From positions 71,274,496 through 71,338,495 of the forward strand of contig CM051457.1 in NCBI GenBank assembly GCA_028274465.1: 64,000 nt of DNA, read 5' to 3'. The notes beneath the pieces were generated by a model. It was not told where the DNA came from. It saw only the letters and a program-made list of their open reading frames with translations, and searched no databases. Made by a program: the position numbers and the translations under genes. Positions 20,072 to 29,498 of the stretch are shown piece by piece. Source of the stretch: Plantago ovata (taxonomy: Eukaryota; Streptophyta; Magnoliopsida; Lamiales; Plantaginaceae). How positions within the stretch are numbered: the first letter of the stretch is position 1; every line of letters begins with the position of its first letter.

Positions 20072-21264
20072 CAAGCGTAGAATCTCTGGAGGTTAGAAGT
20101 ATTCCATGGATTTTTCAATACCCTTCCCTCCATGTCTTGAAGACGATAACTTCCGTTGGACCTTGCTTCAATTATCTTGTAGGGGCCTTCCCAATTGGGT
20201 TGCATCTTCCCAACTTTGCCCAAGATGTCTGCTCTTCGGAGTACTAGGTCTCCACTTGGAAGTCTCTTTCTCTTACGCCTTTGTTGTAGGTCTTCGCGAT
20301 GAGTGCTTGATATCTGAGGATATTGGCCAAGGCGTTGGTCCTCGATTCACTGATTGTCTCTAGGTCGAAGAGTCTCTCTGTATGATTGTCCTCGGGTTGG
20401 TACCCTTGGATTCTGAGGGTTCCACCGCCACTTCTGCTGGTATGACCGCCTCGGACCCGTAAACTAGCGAGAAGGGAGTCTCTCTCTGTAGCTGTTTTTG
20501 AAGTAGTGCGGTATGCCCACACCACTCCATCAAGCTCGTCGACCCAGTCCCTGTTGGTAGCGAACCTCTTCTGCAAGTTGTTGACAAGGATTTTGTTGAC
20601 GGCTTCTGTTTGCCCATTGGATTGAGGATGTCCTACAGAGGTATACCTCCTCTCAATCTTCATTTCCTTGCACCATTCATTGAATCTTTGGCCGCAAAAT
20701 TGAGCACCATTATCCGAGATGAGGACCCTTGGCAAGCCAAATCGACACACGATGTTCCTCCATACGAAGTTCATAACTCTTTGTTCGGTGATGGTAGATA
20801 CTGCCTCAACTTCCGCCCACTTGCTAAAGTATTCGACCGCAACGATGATGAACTTCTTTTGACCCGTGCCTCTTGGAAAGGGACCGACTATGTCGATGCC
20901 CCATATGTCGAACGGGCAAGTGATGGCGATGGGCATAAGAGGTTTCGCCGGGACGTTGATCAAATTGGCGTGCAATTGACACTCCTCGCACTTTCTCACA
21001 AATTGGGCAGCGTCTTCGCGAACAGTGGGCCAGTAGTATCCTTGTCGAATGACTTTTTGCGCGAGGGTTCTTCCTCCGGCATGGTCGCCGCAACTTCCTC
21101 GATGCATTTCTCCCAAGAAGTTTTTGAACTTCATGCTCGGCGACGCATCTCAAGTAGACTCCCTCGAAAGACCTTTTGTACAAGTAGTCTCCTTGCATGA
21201 TGTATCGAGGAGCTTTTCCCTTTGATTCTCCTTGCTTCAGCCTTGTCACGAGGAAGGCTTCCAT
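20072..21264 (-). pseudogene. E integrase
   Basis: The catalytic core is in the ORF 21134-20244: CEECQ of the zinc finger, then D in WGIDIVGPF, D in ISDNGAQF and E in NGQTEAVNK, the DDE triad. The N-terminal zinc part (near HRGSCGDHAGG) starts in this ORF and overlaps another frame up to 21264. The C-terminal domain continues past the ORF end after a 1-nt slip near 20250 (VLRRADI, NWEGPYKI, SNLQRFYA) down to about 20072. No chromodomain, as in Tat. Frame slips make it non-functional as assembled. Confidence 0.9.
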
Positions 21265-21368
21265 TTTTGAGATATGTTGTTATCTCTTGCATCCAATTCG
21301 GTTGATCGTCAATTGCCAAGACGTTTGGCTTTGATGACCACAAGATGATGCGTTGATTCTCATGAGTA

Positions 21369-21929
21369 TCACGTTCCGGGTATCAACTCCTCCGGAGGCT
21401 GAAGCATACTTTGATAGGGCATCTGCCCTTTGATTGAGATCTCTTGAGAACTTTTCAATCTCACAACTTTCAAACTTTTGAATTTCTTCGTGATGGCACT
21501 TTTGTACTCAGCTAGTGAGTCTTTCTTGGTTCTGAATTTCCCCGAGATTTGCTTCTCGGCCAGTTGGGAATCGGTGAAGAGATGTAGCTTCTTCACTTCC
21601 AATGACTTTGCCATACGTAGAGCGATGAGGATGGCTTCATATTCTGCTTCATTGTTGGAGACCGGGAAACTAAGAGTAACGGCGTACTCTAGTTCAGCCC
21701 CTCCGGGACTCTTGAAGTATATTCCTATCCCGCCATTTTTTCCTGATGAGGATCCATCAACATGAAGAATCCAGACGTCTCCGTGGTCGACTAGCTCTTT
21801 GGGTTTTGGAGAGACGGTCTCCGCACCCTTTGGCTCGTCGGTTTTCTCTGTCAGGAACACTTCATGCCTTTTCCTTTTGGTTTGGGACATCGCCTTAAGC
21901 TCTTTTAAAGCATCCTCCAGAGCTTGCAT
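21369..21929 (-). CDS. E second RNase H (archaeal-type, aRH)
   Basis: 186 codons. WILHVDGSSSGKNGG gives the first catalytic Asp, NNEAEYEAIL the Glu and LFTDSQL the second Asp of an RNase H fold. This is the extra RNase H found in Tat-lineage elements, separate from the RNase H after RT in the next entry. The join to the preceding RNase H and to the integrase is frameshifted (overlap near 21905-21929). Confidence 0.88.
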   Translation of the reverse strand: MQALEDALKELKAMSQTKRKRHEVFLTEKTDEPKGAETVSPKPKELVDHGDVWILHVDGSSSGKNGGIGIYFKSPGGAELEYAVTLSFPVSNNEAEYEAILIALRMAKSLEVKKLHLFTDSQLAEKQISGKFRTKKDSLAEYKSAITKKFKSLKVVRLKSSQEISIKGQMPYQSMLQPPEELIPGT

Positions 21930-22465
21930 TGGTTGTTTTGATGGGGTTGCTCTTCGACCATCATCATAGCACTCTTTGTTGCTGAAGAGTTTTCCTCTGA
22001 AGTTCCTTTTGAGGGATACTCCACTAGGAAGTCGGCTATGACTTGTGCTTTCTTGGCTACGGGTGCTTGGTAGTCGATGTCGTACTCGCTTAGTTCAATC
22101 GCCCACCTTGCCATTCTTCCCGAATTTTCGGGCTTTCCGAGGACTTGCTTGAGAGGTTGCTTTGTCAAAACAACAACCTTGTGAGCACCAAAGTAGGGTT
22201 TTAACCTCCTTGCAGTATAAACGAGGGCAAAGGAAAGCCTCTCGATATCCATGTACCGCGTTTCAGCCCCGGCAAGTACTTTGCTCAAGTAGTAGATGGG
22301 CAAGTGGTCGTTTCCTTGGATTCGCACCAAACCGAGCTGATAGCTTCCCCGGTTGCTGCTAAGTACAAATAGAGTACCTCTCCGTCCACGGGTTTTGACA
22401 ATAGAGGAGGAGCGAGTAGGTATTCTTTCAGCTTCTCGAAGGCTTCCTCGCACTCCTTTGTCCAC
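21905..22465 (-). pseudogene. E first RNase H
   Basis: Residues LPIYYLSKVL and RYMDIERLSFALV are typical of the Ty3 RNase H following RT, then WAIELSEYDIDYQ and ADFLVEYP at the end. The N-terminal part of the domain lies in the neighbouring frame (22743-22285), so at least one indel lies near 22300-22330. Confidence 0.85.
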
Positions 22466-23111
22466 TCGAAGTGGCTGCTCTTTCTCAATACCTTGAAAAA
22501 AGGTAGATTTTTCTCGGCAGACCTTGAGATGAATCTACTCAATGCAATTGATTTTCCGACCAATTGTTGCACCTCATTGATGGACTGAGGTTGGGGAAGA
22601 TCGAGGATGGCCTTTATCTTTTCGGGGTTTGCTTCTATTCCTCTCTCTGTCACCATGTAGCCGAGGAACTTCCCCCTTTGACTCCAAAGGTACACTTCGC
22701 CGGGTTGAGCTTCATGCCATACTTTCTCAAGATTGAGAAGCACTTTGCCAGGTAACCTACATGTTGCTCCTCGGTCTTGCTCTTGACGAGCATGTCATCG
22801 ACATATACTTCCATTGTTTTACCTAGCTCTTCCTTGAACATCTTGTTAACCAGCCTTTGGTAGGTCGCTCCGGCGTTCTTAAGGCCAAATGGCATCACGT
22901 TGAAGCAATACACATTGCCGTTAGCGAAGAAGGCGGTTTTAGGCACATCATCTTTGGCCATTTTGACCTGGTAGAAGCCCTGGTATGCATCCATGAAACT
23001 CAGGAGGGCGCATCCAGCGGTGGAATCAACAAGCTGGTCGATCCGTGGGAGAGGGTATGGATCCTTCGGGCAAAACTTGTTGAGCCTTGTAAATTGTTGC
23101 ACATTCGCCAT
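22285..23111 (-). pseudogene. E reverse transcriptase, palm and thumb, in two frames
   Basis: ORF 23111-22650 carries FMDAYQGFYQVKM (motif A), VMPFGLKNAGATYQRL (motif B) and the catalytic YVDDMLVKS. ORF 22743-22285 carries the thumb: FLGYMVTERGIEANPEK and FEWTKECEEAFEKLK. The two overlap by about 90 bp with a frame slip near 22670. The RT start is in the ORF 24657-23026. Confidence 0.92.
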
Positions 23112-24657
23112 TTCCCCGGACCTTCTCCACGAGGACCACGTTGCATACCCAGTGTGAGTATCTCACTTCTTTGATGTGGCCAGCTTTAAGAAGCCTTTGT
23201 ACTTCCGCTTCTATGATGGCATTATCTTCCGCACTGAAGTCTCTTCGCTTTTCTCTGATGTGGGTGATCGATGGGTCTACGTTCAGACGGTGAACGGCGA
23301 CACGTGGGTCGATCCCCTTCAGATCCTCGGTGCTCCACGCGAAGATATCGTTGTTATCTTTCAAACATTGGATGAGTTTCATCCTGACTTCAGTGGCCAT
23401 CTCTGTGCCAATTTTTGTGACCTTGTCGGCACTTCCTTCGACAATTTGGATTTCTTCTAGGGCTTCTCTTGCTTCAATTTTGTTTTCCTCAAAGAATTTC
23501 TTCTTTTTGGAAGAGGGTGGGACTGGTGGAATCACTTGATACTCCTCGAGCTCCTTAACAGCTCCTACTAGAGTATCCTTGTCTTTCTTCATGATTGCTT
23601 TTCTTCGCCTGAGTGACGGACTTGGCTTTTTTGATTTTCTCTTCACTCGCCGAAACGTGTAGAAACGATAAGGCGCATTGTGAACCAGGGGTGTCTCCTC
23701 GGATGATTGCCCGAGGTTGGGTTCTCCAATGGCAACCCTTGATGTGAACTTGGCTGACAAGGTGTAGCATTCCCATGCTTCTCGTATGTCTCCAACTTCT
23801 TGTCCGATTCCCAAAGGAGTGGGGAATTTCAGCTTGTTGTGGACCGTGGACACTACGGCTCGGAATTGAGAGAGAGCGGGTCGGCCTAGGACTGCGAAAT
23901 AATCAAATGGCATATCGACCACCACAAAAGGAACCTGTTGTGTTACCCTTCTAGGAGCGCTACCCATTGACACCGTGAGGTTGATCATTCCGAGCGGCAT
24001 GATAGGTTGTCCTCCGAATCCTACCAATGCGCTCCTCACTTCTCTGAGCCCTTCCCTTGGATTCATGTGCATCCTTTTCAAGGTTCCGGTGAAAATCAAG
24101 TTTGCCGAGCACCCAGTGTCGACGAGGATTCTACCCAACTTGTAGGATTGAACATCCAAGGACACTACAAGTGGGACGCAAGGATCGTAGATGTTGCCTC
24201 CTCCGGCATGCTTCAGAGGTATCTCGCTATCATCGAAAGAGATAACGTTGGTTCCCGGTCGCGCGGCTTGAGCATACTTCACATCTCGGACTCTGAGGTT
24301 GTCCGCCGTGATCTCCCTTTGATTACGAGTCTCGCCGCCGGCGGGTCCTCCCGCAATTGTGAGAGTGCGGATGCTTCCATTGACAGGGCGGTTCTCATAA
24401 TTGTTGTAATTATGGATGTCGTCGTCCTGAGGGTTTCCTTGGTAAGGGTGCTCACTCCCGCTTTGAGGAGGTGGGGGCAGTAGTGCCAGGGGTTCCTCCT
24501 TCCGGATGTAGTTAACCAATTGACCGTTACGTATCATCCTCTCGATTTCGTTCTTGAGCTCGACACACTCGTCTGAGGTGTGCCCTTTCCCCTTGTGAAA
24601 CTTGCAAAATTTTTCCAAACTCTTGTTCCTCTGATTTTCCTTATCGGGGGTGGCCAC
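23026..24657 (-). pseudogene. E zinc-knuckle region, protease and RT N-terminus
   Basis: 543 codons. KFCKFHKGKGHTSDEC near residue 17 is the Tat-type variant knuckle. The protease active site is LVDTGCSANLIF near residue 180, with VLGRPAL near residue 260. The last about 120 residues enter RT (the KAGHIKEVRYSHW motif). The frame slips into the 23111 ORF near 23090. Confidence 0.9.
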
Positions 24658-24805
24658 GAGACGTCTAGCTTCCTCGAGACTATATAGTTCAAGATGTCGG
24701 ATCTTGGCCTATTCAAGTCTGTGTAGTTGCTATATCGTCTTGGAGGTGACCTTCTGGGAGGAGACCTCTTGTCTCTGAAATCATTTCTTGAGTTGCCCTC
24801 CTTGA

Positions 24806-26455
24806 TCAACCCAAATTTTTGCTCTTTTCTCTGCTTCCCGGGATTTTGGGGGCGAGGAGGGTACTCCTTTTCTTTTCTTTTTCTTTCCCTTTTTCCTTGG
24901 GAAGATTGGTTCTCACGGTGACCGTTCTTCGGAATTCCTCAGCTTCGAGGAAGTCCTTGCAAACTTTGGCAAGTTGTGCTTCATTTTCTACACACGATGC
25001 TGAGAGCACGTCTTGGAATCTGATGTTGGTAGTGTTACCATACAAATATTCCTTCCTCTCATTGATCGAGTGATCTTCGACTTGGAGGGCTGCTTCATGA
25101 AAGCGATTGATGAAGTCCCTCAAGTCTTCATTGTTTCTCTGAACAATTTCGGCCAAGTATCTCACCCGTCTCTTGGCGTTCATCACTTTCTCGAAACGCT
25201 TAGAAAACTCCTTACAGAGATCTCTATATGATTTGATGGATCGGTGAGGGAGGCGCGACCACCATTTCATGGCTTCCCCGGAAAGGTTAGCCGGGAAGAG
25301 GAGTGCCTTAGTCCTTGAGTCATGACCGTAGGCATCCATTTTGGTGCCAAATCTTACCAAGTAGTCTTTCGGGCAACTTGTTCCATCATAGCTTTCGAAG
25401 GTGGGGAAGCCTCTTTCAATTTTGGCTTGGTGGTTCCTGATCTCATCGCACAAAGGGCTCGGATCTTGGTCTTGTTCTCTCTCTTGGACAGTTCCTCGAA
25501 GAGTCTCTATTTGAGCATCAAGTGCGGATTTCCTCGCGTTGAGTTCCTCCAGAGTGAGCCTCCTCCCCGTGATCGGATCGACCAGGGGGGTTACCTCAGC
25601 TACTGTTCTCAATGCTTGATTCTCTTCCACTGCTTCTTGTTGGTTTTGTGGAGTTACCTGGTTGGGGGTAACTTGATTGGGGAGAGCGGGTGGTGTAGCG
25701 ACCACCTGAACTCTATTTTCTTGTTGCGCCACATTTTGCAATGATGCCCGTATTCTTCTGTCAATCAGGTCTCTCAAGTCATCCGGGGCACCTTGTGGAC
25801 CTAACCTCGATTGGATTCTTGATGGTCCAAGTCGAGATTGGATCGGCCTAGTGTTGGCTCTCGAATGTGCTTCATCTTGTGCAACAGGTGCTCTTCCCTG
25901 GGATTGACGAGGAGCGACCAGAGTGGCCCGAGGTTGCTCTTGTACCGGGGCATGTGGTTCTCCTTGGGCTTGTATCTCGGTATTAACCCTAATAGCCTCA
26001 TTACCTCCGACATATCCTTGTAAAGTAAGAAGGAATAAACCGTATTGAGCTTCGCCCATCCCGAAATCTGATGGTCGGACGACACGTCCATCAGGAAGGG
26101 TGAAGGTCAATGCGGCCGGTTGAGGAGGGTTCACTGTCACGGGAGGTTGGTTAATTGCTACCGGATGAGGCTGCCCCCTAGACTCGGCGTTGTTCGCGAC
26201 TCTCAAAGCTCCGTAGGCATTTCCTACCGGAACTCCTTGTGGATTATTTTCCCCCGATGTCTCATTTTGGGAGTGAGTGACATTAGTAAATGCCCCCTCC
26301 GTGTAATCCCGGTTCCTTGCAACATTGTTGTTTCTCGGCTCCCTCGGAACACCATCCGTTCCTCCTCCGCGACCGTTACTAGAGGGACGGCCTCTAGGTC
26401 GAGGAGGGTTTCCGGGTGGTGCATTAGCAAGACGGTTGCTTCTTCTGGGAGGCAT
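24806..26455 (-). CDS. E gag
   Basis: 549 codons starting MPPRRSNRLA 88 bases inside the 5' LTR edge, a position and N-terminus usual for Tat gag. Residues about 1-330 are Pro/Gln/Arg-rich. A short coiled coil (LEELNARKSALDAQIETL) precedes the capsid (residues about 350-510) with LFPANLSGEAMKWWSRLP and KEFSKRFEKV. The C-terminus is basic. The frame is open along its full length; the join to the protease ORF is frameshifted near 24660-24800. Confidence 0.93.
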   Translation of the reverse strand: MPPRRSNRLANAPPGNPPRPRGRPSSNGRGGGTDGVPREPRNNNVARNRDYTEGAFTNVTHSQNETSGENNPQGVPVGNAYGALRVANNAESRGQPHPVAINQPPVTVNPPQPAALTFTLPDGRVVRPSDFGMGEAQYGLFLLTLQGYVGGNEAIRVNTEIQAQGEPHAPVQEQPRATLVAPRQSQGRAPVAQDEAHSRANTRPIQSRLGPSRIQSRLGPQGAPDDLRDLIDRRIRASLQNVAQQENRVQVVATPPALPNQVTPNQVTPQNQQEAVEENQALRTVAEVTPLVDPITGRRLTLEELNARKSALDAQIETLRGTVQEREQDQDPSPLCDEIRNHQAKIERGFPTFESYDGTSCPKDYLVRFGTKMDAYGHDSRTKALLFPANLSGEAMKWWSRLPHRSIKSYRDLCKEFSKRFEKVMNAKRRVRYLAEIVQRNNEDLRDFINRFHEAALQVEDHSINERKEYLYGNTTNIRFQDVLSASCVENEAQLAKVCKDFLEAEEFRRTVTVRTNLPKEKGKEKEKKRSTLLAPKIPGSREKSKNLG

Positions 26456-26524
26456 ATTCGTGAAGTGTCACGAGGAGGAAAATGGCTCGACCAGTAGGGC
26501 AAAGAATGACCTTTCGTGTCGATT

Positions 26525-26541
26525 CCCACAGACGGCGCCAA
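26525..26541 (-). other. Primer binding site of E
   Basis: On the minus strand TGGCGCCGTCTGTGGGA begins two bases after the 5' LTR end. It is the form usual in Tat elements; I do not assign the tRNA. Confidence 0.8.
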
Positions 26542-26542
26542 A

Positions 26543-27295
26543 TGTTGAAGGGTAATTCGTGTTTCTTTCTAAGTTCGCAATGAGTCGCTAGTCTAAGTCG
26601 TTCTAGTTCTTCTTCTTGTAGTGTTCCTCAAAGATAGGGAATGAGCCTTCTTGTAGCTTCCTCGTACCTGAAATAGACTAGAGGGGGGGGTTAGTGTCTC
26701 TTGCCCGGTCTGTAAGGTATCAGACCGGAGAGGCGACTTTACGAGTAGGGAGTTGTGAGGCTTCCCTAGTATGAGTAGTGAAAGTGGTGCTCGGGTGGTG
26801 TAGTTAATGCTTACTGTTGAGGAGTAAATGAGGCCTTTATATACTTGTGACCCTTCAGCTTCCGGTCGCGTAGGATCACGCCACGTGTACGGCTAGGATT
26901 GAGGCCTTCCTCGGCCCAGGCCCATTAAGGCGGTCCGTGGGCCTTGGCCCAAGAGAGCAACCATGGCTGGTCGCTCTGTGGTCCTCGTGCCTTCCTTGTG
27001 CGTGGATGATGCGAGTAGTGTCCTGCTCAGTTTCTGTCAAGGAGCGTTACCTTGACGTAAGGTCTCCTCGAGCCCGAGAGATGCTCCTCGAGCCCACTGG
27101 CAGCTTTGTCCTTGTGAGGAGCTTATTTTCAGGGTTGTCCTCCCAGTGATGGTCGGACCCTATGTTGGTCGATCCACACCTTAGTGACATACTTGGGTGT
27201 GGTCGTGCCCCTTGAGGGACGGCCTATGATACTTTGTCGCGCTCTTAGACCGCTCCATTTCGTACATGCGGACTGGACATATTTCAACACTAACA
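26543..27295 (-). repeat. 5' LTR of E
   Basis: TGTTGAAGGG to CACTAACA on the + strand, 753 bp. Partner of 17107-17348. The right flank (27296 on) rejoins D gag at TTTGATCAAATC. Confidence 0.88.
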
Positions 27296-27645
27296 TATTT
27301 GATCAAATCAAATTCAACACTTCTAGCTGTCGTCTTAAAGAGCGACTCAAGATGTTTCAACATCTCATACGGCAACATGCTTTAATGTTGCCTCTGCAGC
27401 TCATTGCTCATTGCCGCCAGCATAATACAATGCGCGGACTTAGCATCCTCAAGATGCTTATCAGACCTTGCCTTGTTGGCTTGATTCCAAGAAGCAACCT
27501 GATCGGCAGTCTGATTTTCGGGGCACACGGGAATGACCTCGTCAATCTTTTCGTACCTCAGCACCAAACGTATATTCCTGATCCAATCTAGGAAGTTTGG
27601 TCCGGTTAAAATTTGCTTCTCCAAGACAGCACGGAGCGAGATACT
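27296..27645 (-). pseudogene. D internal 1: gag N-terminus
   Basis: Reads MASISLRAVLEKQ, then LDWIRNIRLVLRY and WNQANKARSDKHLEDA, before E interrupts at 27295. Relative to units 2 and 3 there is a 12-bp in-frame deletion after RYEKI. The rest of gag is at 17106-15958. Confidence 0.9.
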
Positions 27646-28140
27646 CGCCATATCTAATATCCTAAGGAGAAATAATATAGAACGAAAACAATAAATCAAC
27701 TATTGAAATATCATTTCTAAATACACAGTCAACATAACTAAACAACAAGGTCCTTTAGTTGTTTAGCTCCCACTATTTTCACATATGCTTGCCCCCACAA
27801 CAAACATACGGGTAATGTCCAACAAGTTACCGTAGTGGCCAAGATCCAAATCCATATTATGCCATACTCCAACGGGGGCTGGTCGCATAGCATAATATGA
27901 CCGGTAGGACTAGTAAGACTATCCAATTGCGTCACGCAACTCTTGGTTGTTAAATCTAATTTAACCCGATGCCCTACATATTGCACCTATCGAGGTCGCT
28001 AGATACAATATGCAGTAAGTCATAACCATAGGCTTACTCTAATTTGACGATTACTGCGAGTCTTGTAAGACGAGGTCGCCAATACAAGAAAACGCAATGA
28101 AAGTTCAAAATTAAAGCACCCTATGGAAAGCATCTCGGAA

Positions 28141-28290
<150 letters not shown>

Positions 28291-28353
28291 TTCCGTACTT
28301 ATATTGGTTGGGCTTGTAGCTTGAGGGTTGTTATCAGTCATCTACAAACAAAT

Positions 28354-28506
28354 AAGGGCGCTGCCTACCCATCATGCATGAACGGTCTACACATAATGGA
28401 TGCCGCCTATCCATTCTAGTTCTAAACGCGGTCAAGCATATAATGGGTGCCGCCTACCCATACATAAATATGCGGTCCGACATATAAGAGGGCGCCGCCT
28501 ACCCTC
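28354..28506 (-). ncRNA. Four tandem leader hairpins, D unit 1
   Basis: Hairpins at 28354-28372, 28396-28414, 28443-28461 and 28488-28506. In the sense RNA each has the loop AGGCGGC (AGGCAGC in the first) on a 6-bp stem. Stems: AUGGAU/AUCCAU, AUGGGU/ACCCAU, GAGGGU/GCCCUC and AUGGGU/GCCCUU (one mismatch). Each is paired with a GACCG box about 15-20 nt away. The G-U closing pairs work only on the minus strand, which is the element's sense. Confidence 0.75.
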
Positions 28507-29010
28507 GCATGCATAGCGGTCGAACGGAATGTAAAAACATGGTATTTAAACATGCATTGTCAAACAATAGCATGTAGAGCATATGAAACAAGTAGTAGCC
28601 TATGTGGATGACAAATGACTTCATAATTTCATTATGAAAATTATAATCCCATACGTATAATCTCTATGAAATAATTGAAAATTTGGACTAGATTGAACAT
28701 TCGAAAATTCTATTGACCAAGTAGAAAACCCGAAGGACTTAATTGTAATTTTAAAAACCTTAGAGGTGTTAAATCTAAAATTCAAAAGTAGAAGGACTAA
28801 TTTGCAATAAACAATAAATTGATAAATTACAAATAAGCCCTTTAACTTTATACTAATTAAATTTAACGCCTCTAGTTTAAAACAATTACAATTAAATCAT
28901 ATTTATATTCCAAATATAAAATTCAATCCTCAAAACTTTCAAAATTTGATTTTGGGTCCAACCCGAAAATATATATATTTATATATATATATTTTATTTT
29001 TTTATAAAAA

Positions 29011-29320
29011 GTGGGACGGGACCTAGTCCCGCCCCCTCCCGGTGCTAGCGGCCACGGGCGCCCGGCGCCCGCGGCACGCGGGTACCGGACGCCGCGGGTG
29101 CAGGCGCCCGGCGCCCCAGGCGCCGGGCACCTGCGTCCGCATGCGCTGCCCGCGGCACGGGCGCCTAGCGCCCGTGCCGCAGGCAGGGCGCCTGCGGTAC
29201 CGAAGGCGCCCGAGCGCCTGCGGCCGCAGGCGCCCGTGCGCCTGCGTCCCGCAGGCACCCCGGGCGCCTGCAGCCGCAGGTGCCGCCGGCCGCCTGCGTC
29301 ACGCAAGCGGCCCCGGTCAA
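29011..29320 (-). repeat. GC-rich hairpin block in D leader, unit 1
   Basis: About 300 bp of GGCGCC / CTGCGG-type repeats in AT-rich surroundings. It includes a perfect 13-bp inverted repeat with a 3-nt loop (29152-29180; arm GCGGCACGGGCGC) and a 9-bp one (29290-29310). Homologues are at 37126-37308 and 45300-45507. ORFs rich in Ala/Pro/Arg here are artefacts of composition. Confidence 0.85.
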
Positions 29321-29479
29321 AAAAATATATATATAAAATTTTTTATTTTTTTTTGAAAAAATATAAATTCTAAATTTATATAAAAACAAAACTTTTGAAA
29401 ATCGAATTCATCATAGAATCAATTGCATCCACATATCTACAAAATCATACAACATATATACGTATATATGTAATCAATT

Positions 29480-29497
29480 AACCTGGCTCTGATACCA
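29480..29497 (-). other. Primer binding site, D unit 1 (initiator Met)
   Basis: TGGTATCAGAGCCAGGTT on the minus strand, one base from the LTR, complementary to plant initiator-Met tRNA. Same site in unit 3 (45671-45688); unit 2 (37464-37481) has one change. Confidence 0.92.
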
Positions 29498-29498
29498 C

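Larger units (their letters stand above)
17107..27295 (-). mobile_element. Ty3/gypsy element E, Tat lineage
   Basis: Minus-strand element inside D internal 1 gag. The 5' LTR is 26543-27295 and the 3' LTR starts at 17107 but is cut by the gap at 17349. The primer site touches the 5' LTR (26525-26541). Order in sense: gag, knuckle plus protease, RT, RNase H, a second (archaeal-type) RNase H, integrase, then an antisense ORF before the 3' LTR. Dual RNase H and an antisense additional ORF are hallmarks of Tat/Ogre-type elements. The TSD is ATGTC at the left (17102-17106); the right copy is altered, so only one side is clear. Confidence 0.93.

Noticed and set aside
22564-24483. Plus-strand ORFs of 60-160 codons opposite E pol
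   Set aside because: They are reverse-strand shadows of protease and RT without recognisable motifs.
28354-28506. CRISPR-like array (four regularly spaced short repeats)
   Set aside because: Plant retrotransposon leader; the repeats are short hairpins with variable stems and there is no cas context.
28923-29389. Several overlapping Ala/Pro/Arg-rich ORFs
   Set aside because: High GC removes stop codons in all frames; homologous blocks in units 2 and 3 do not keep the frames.
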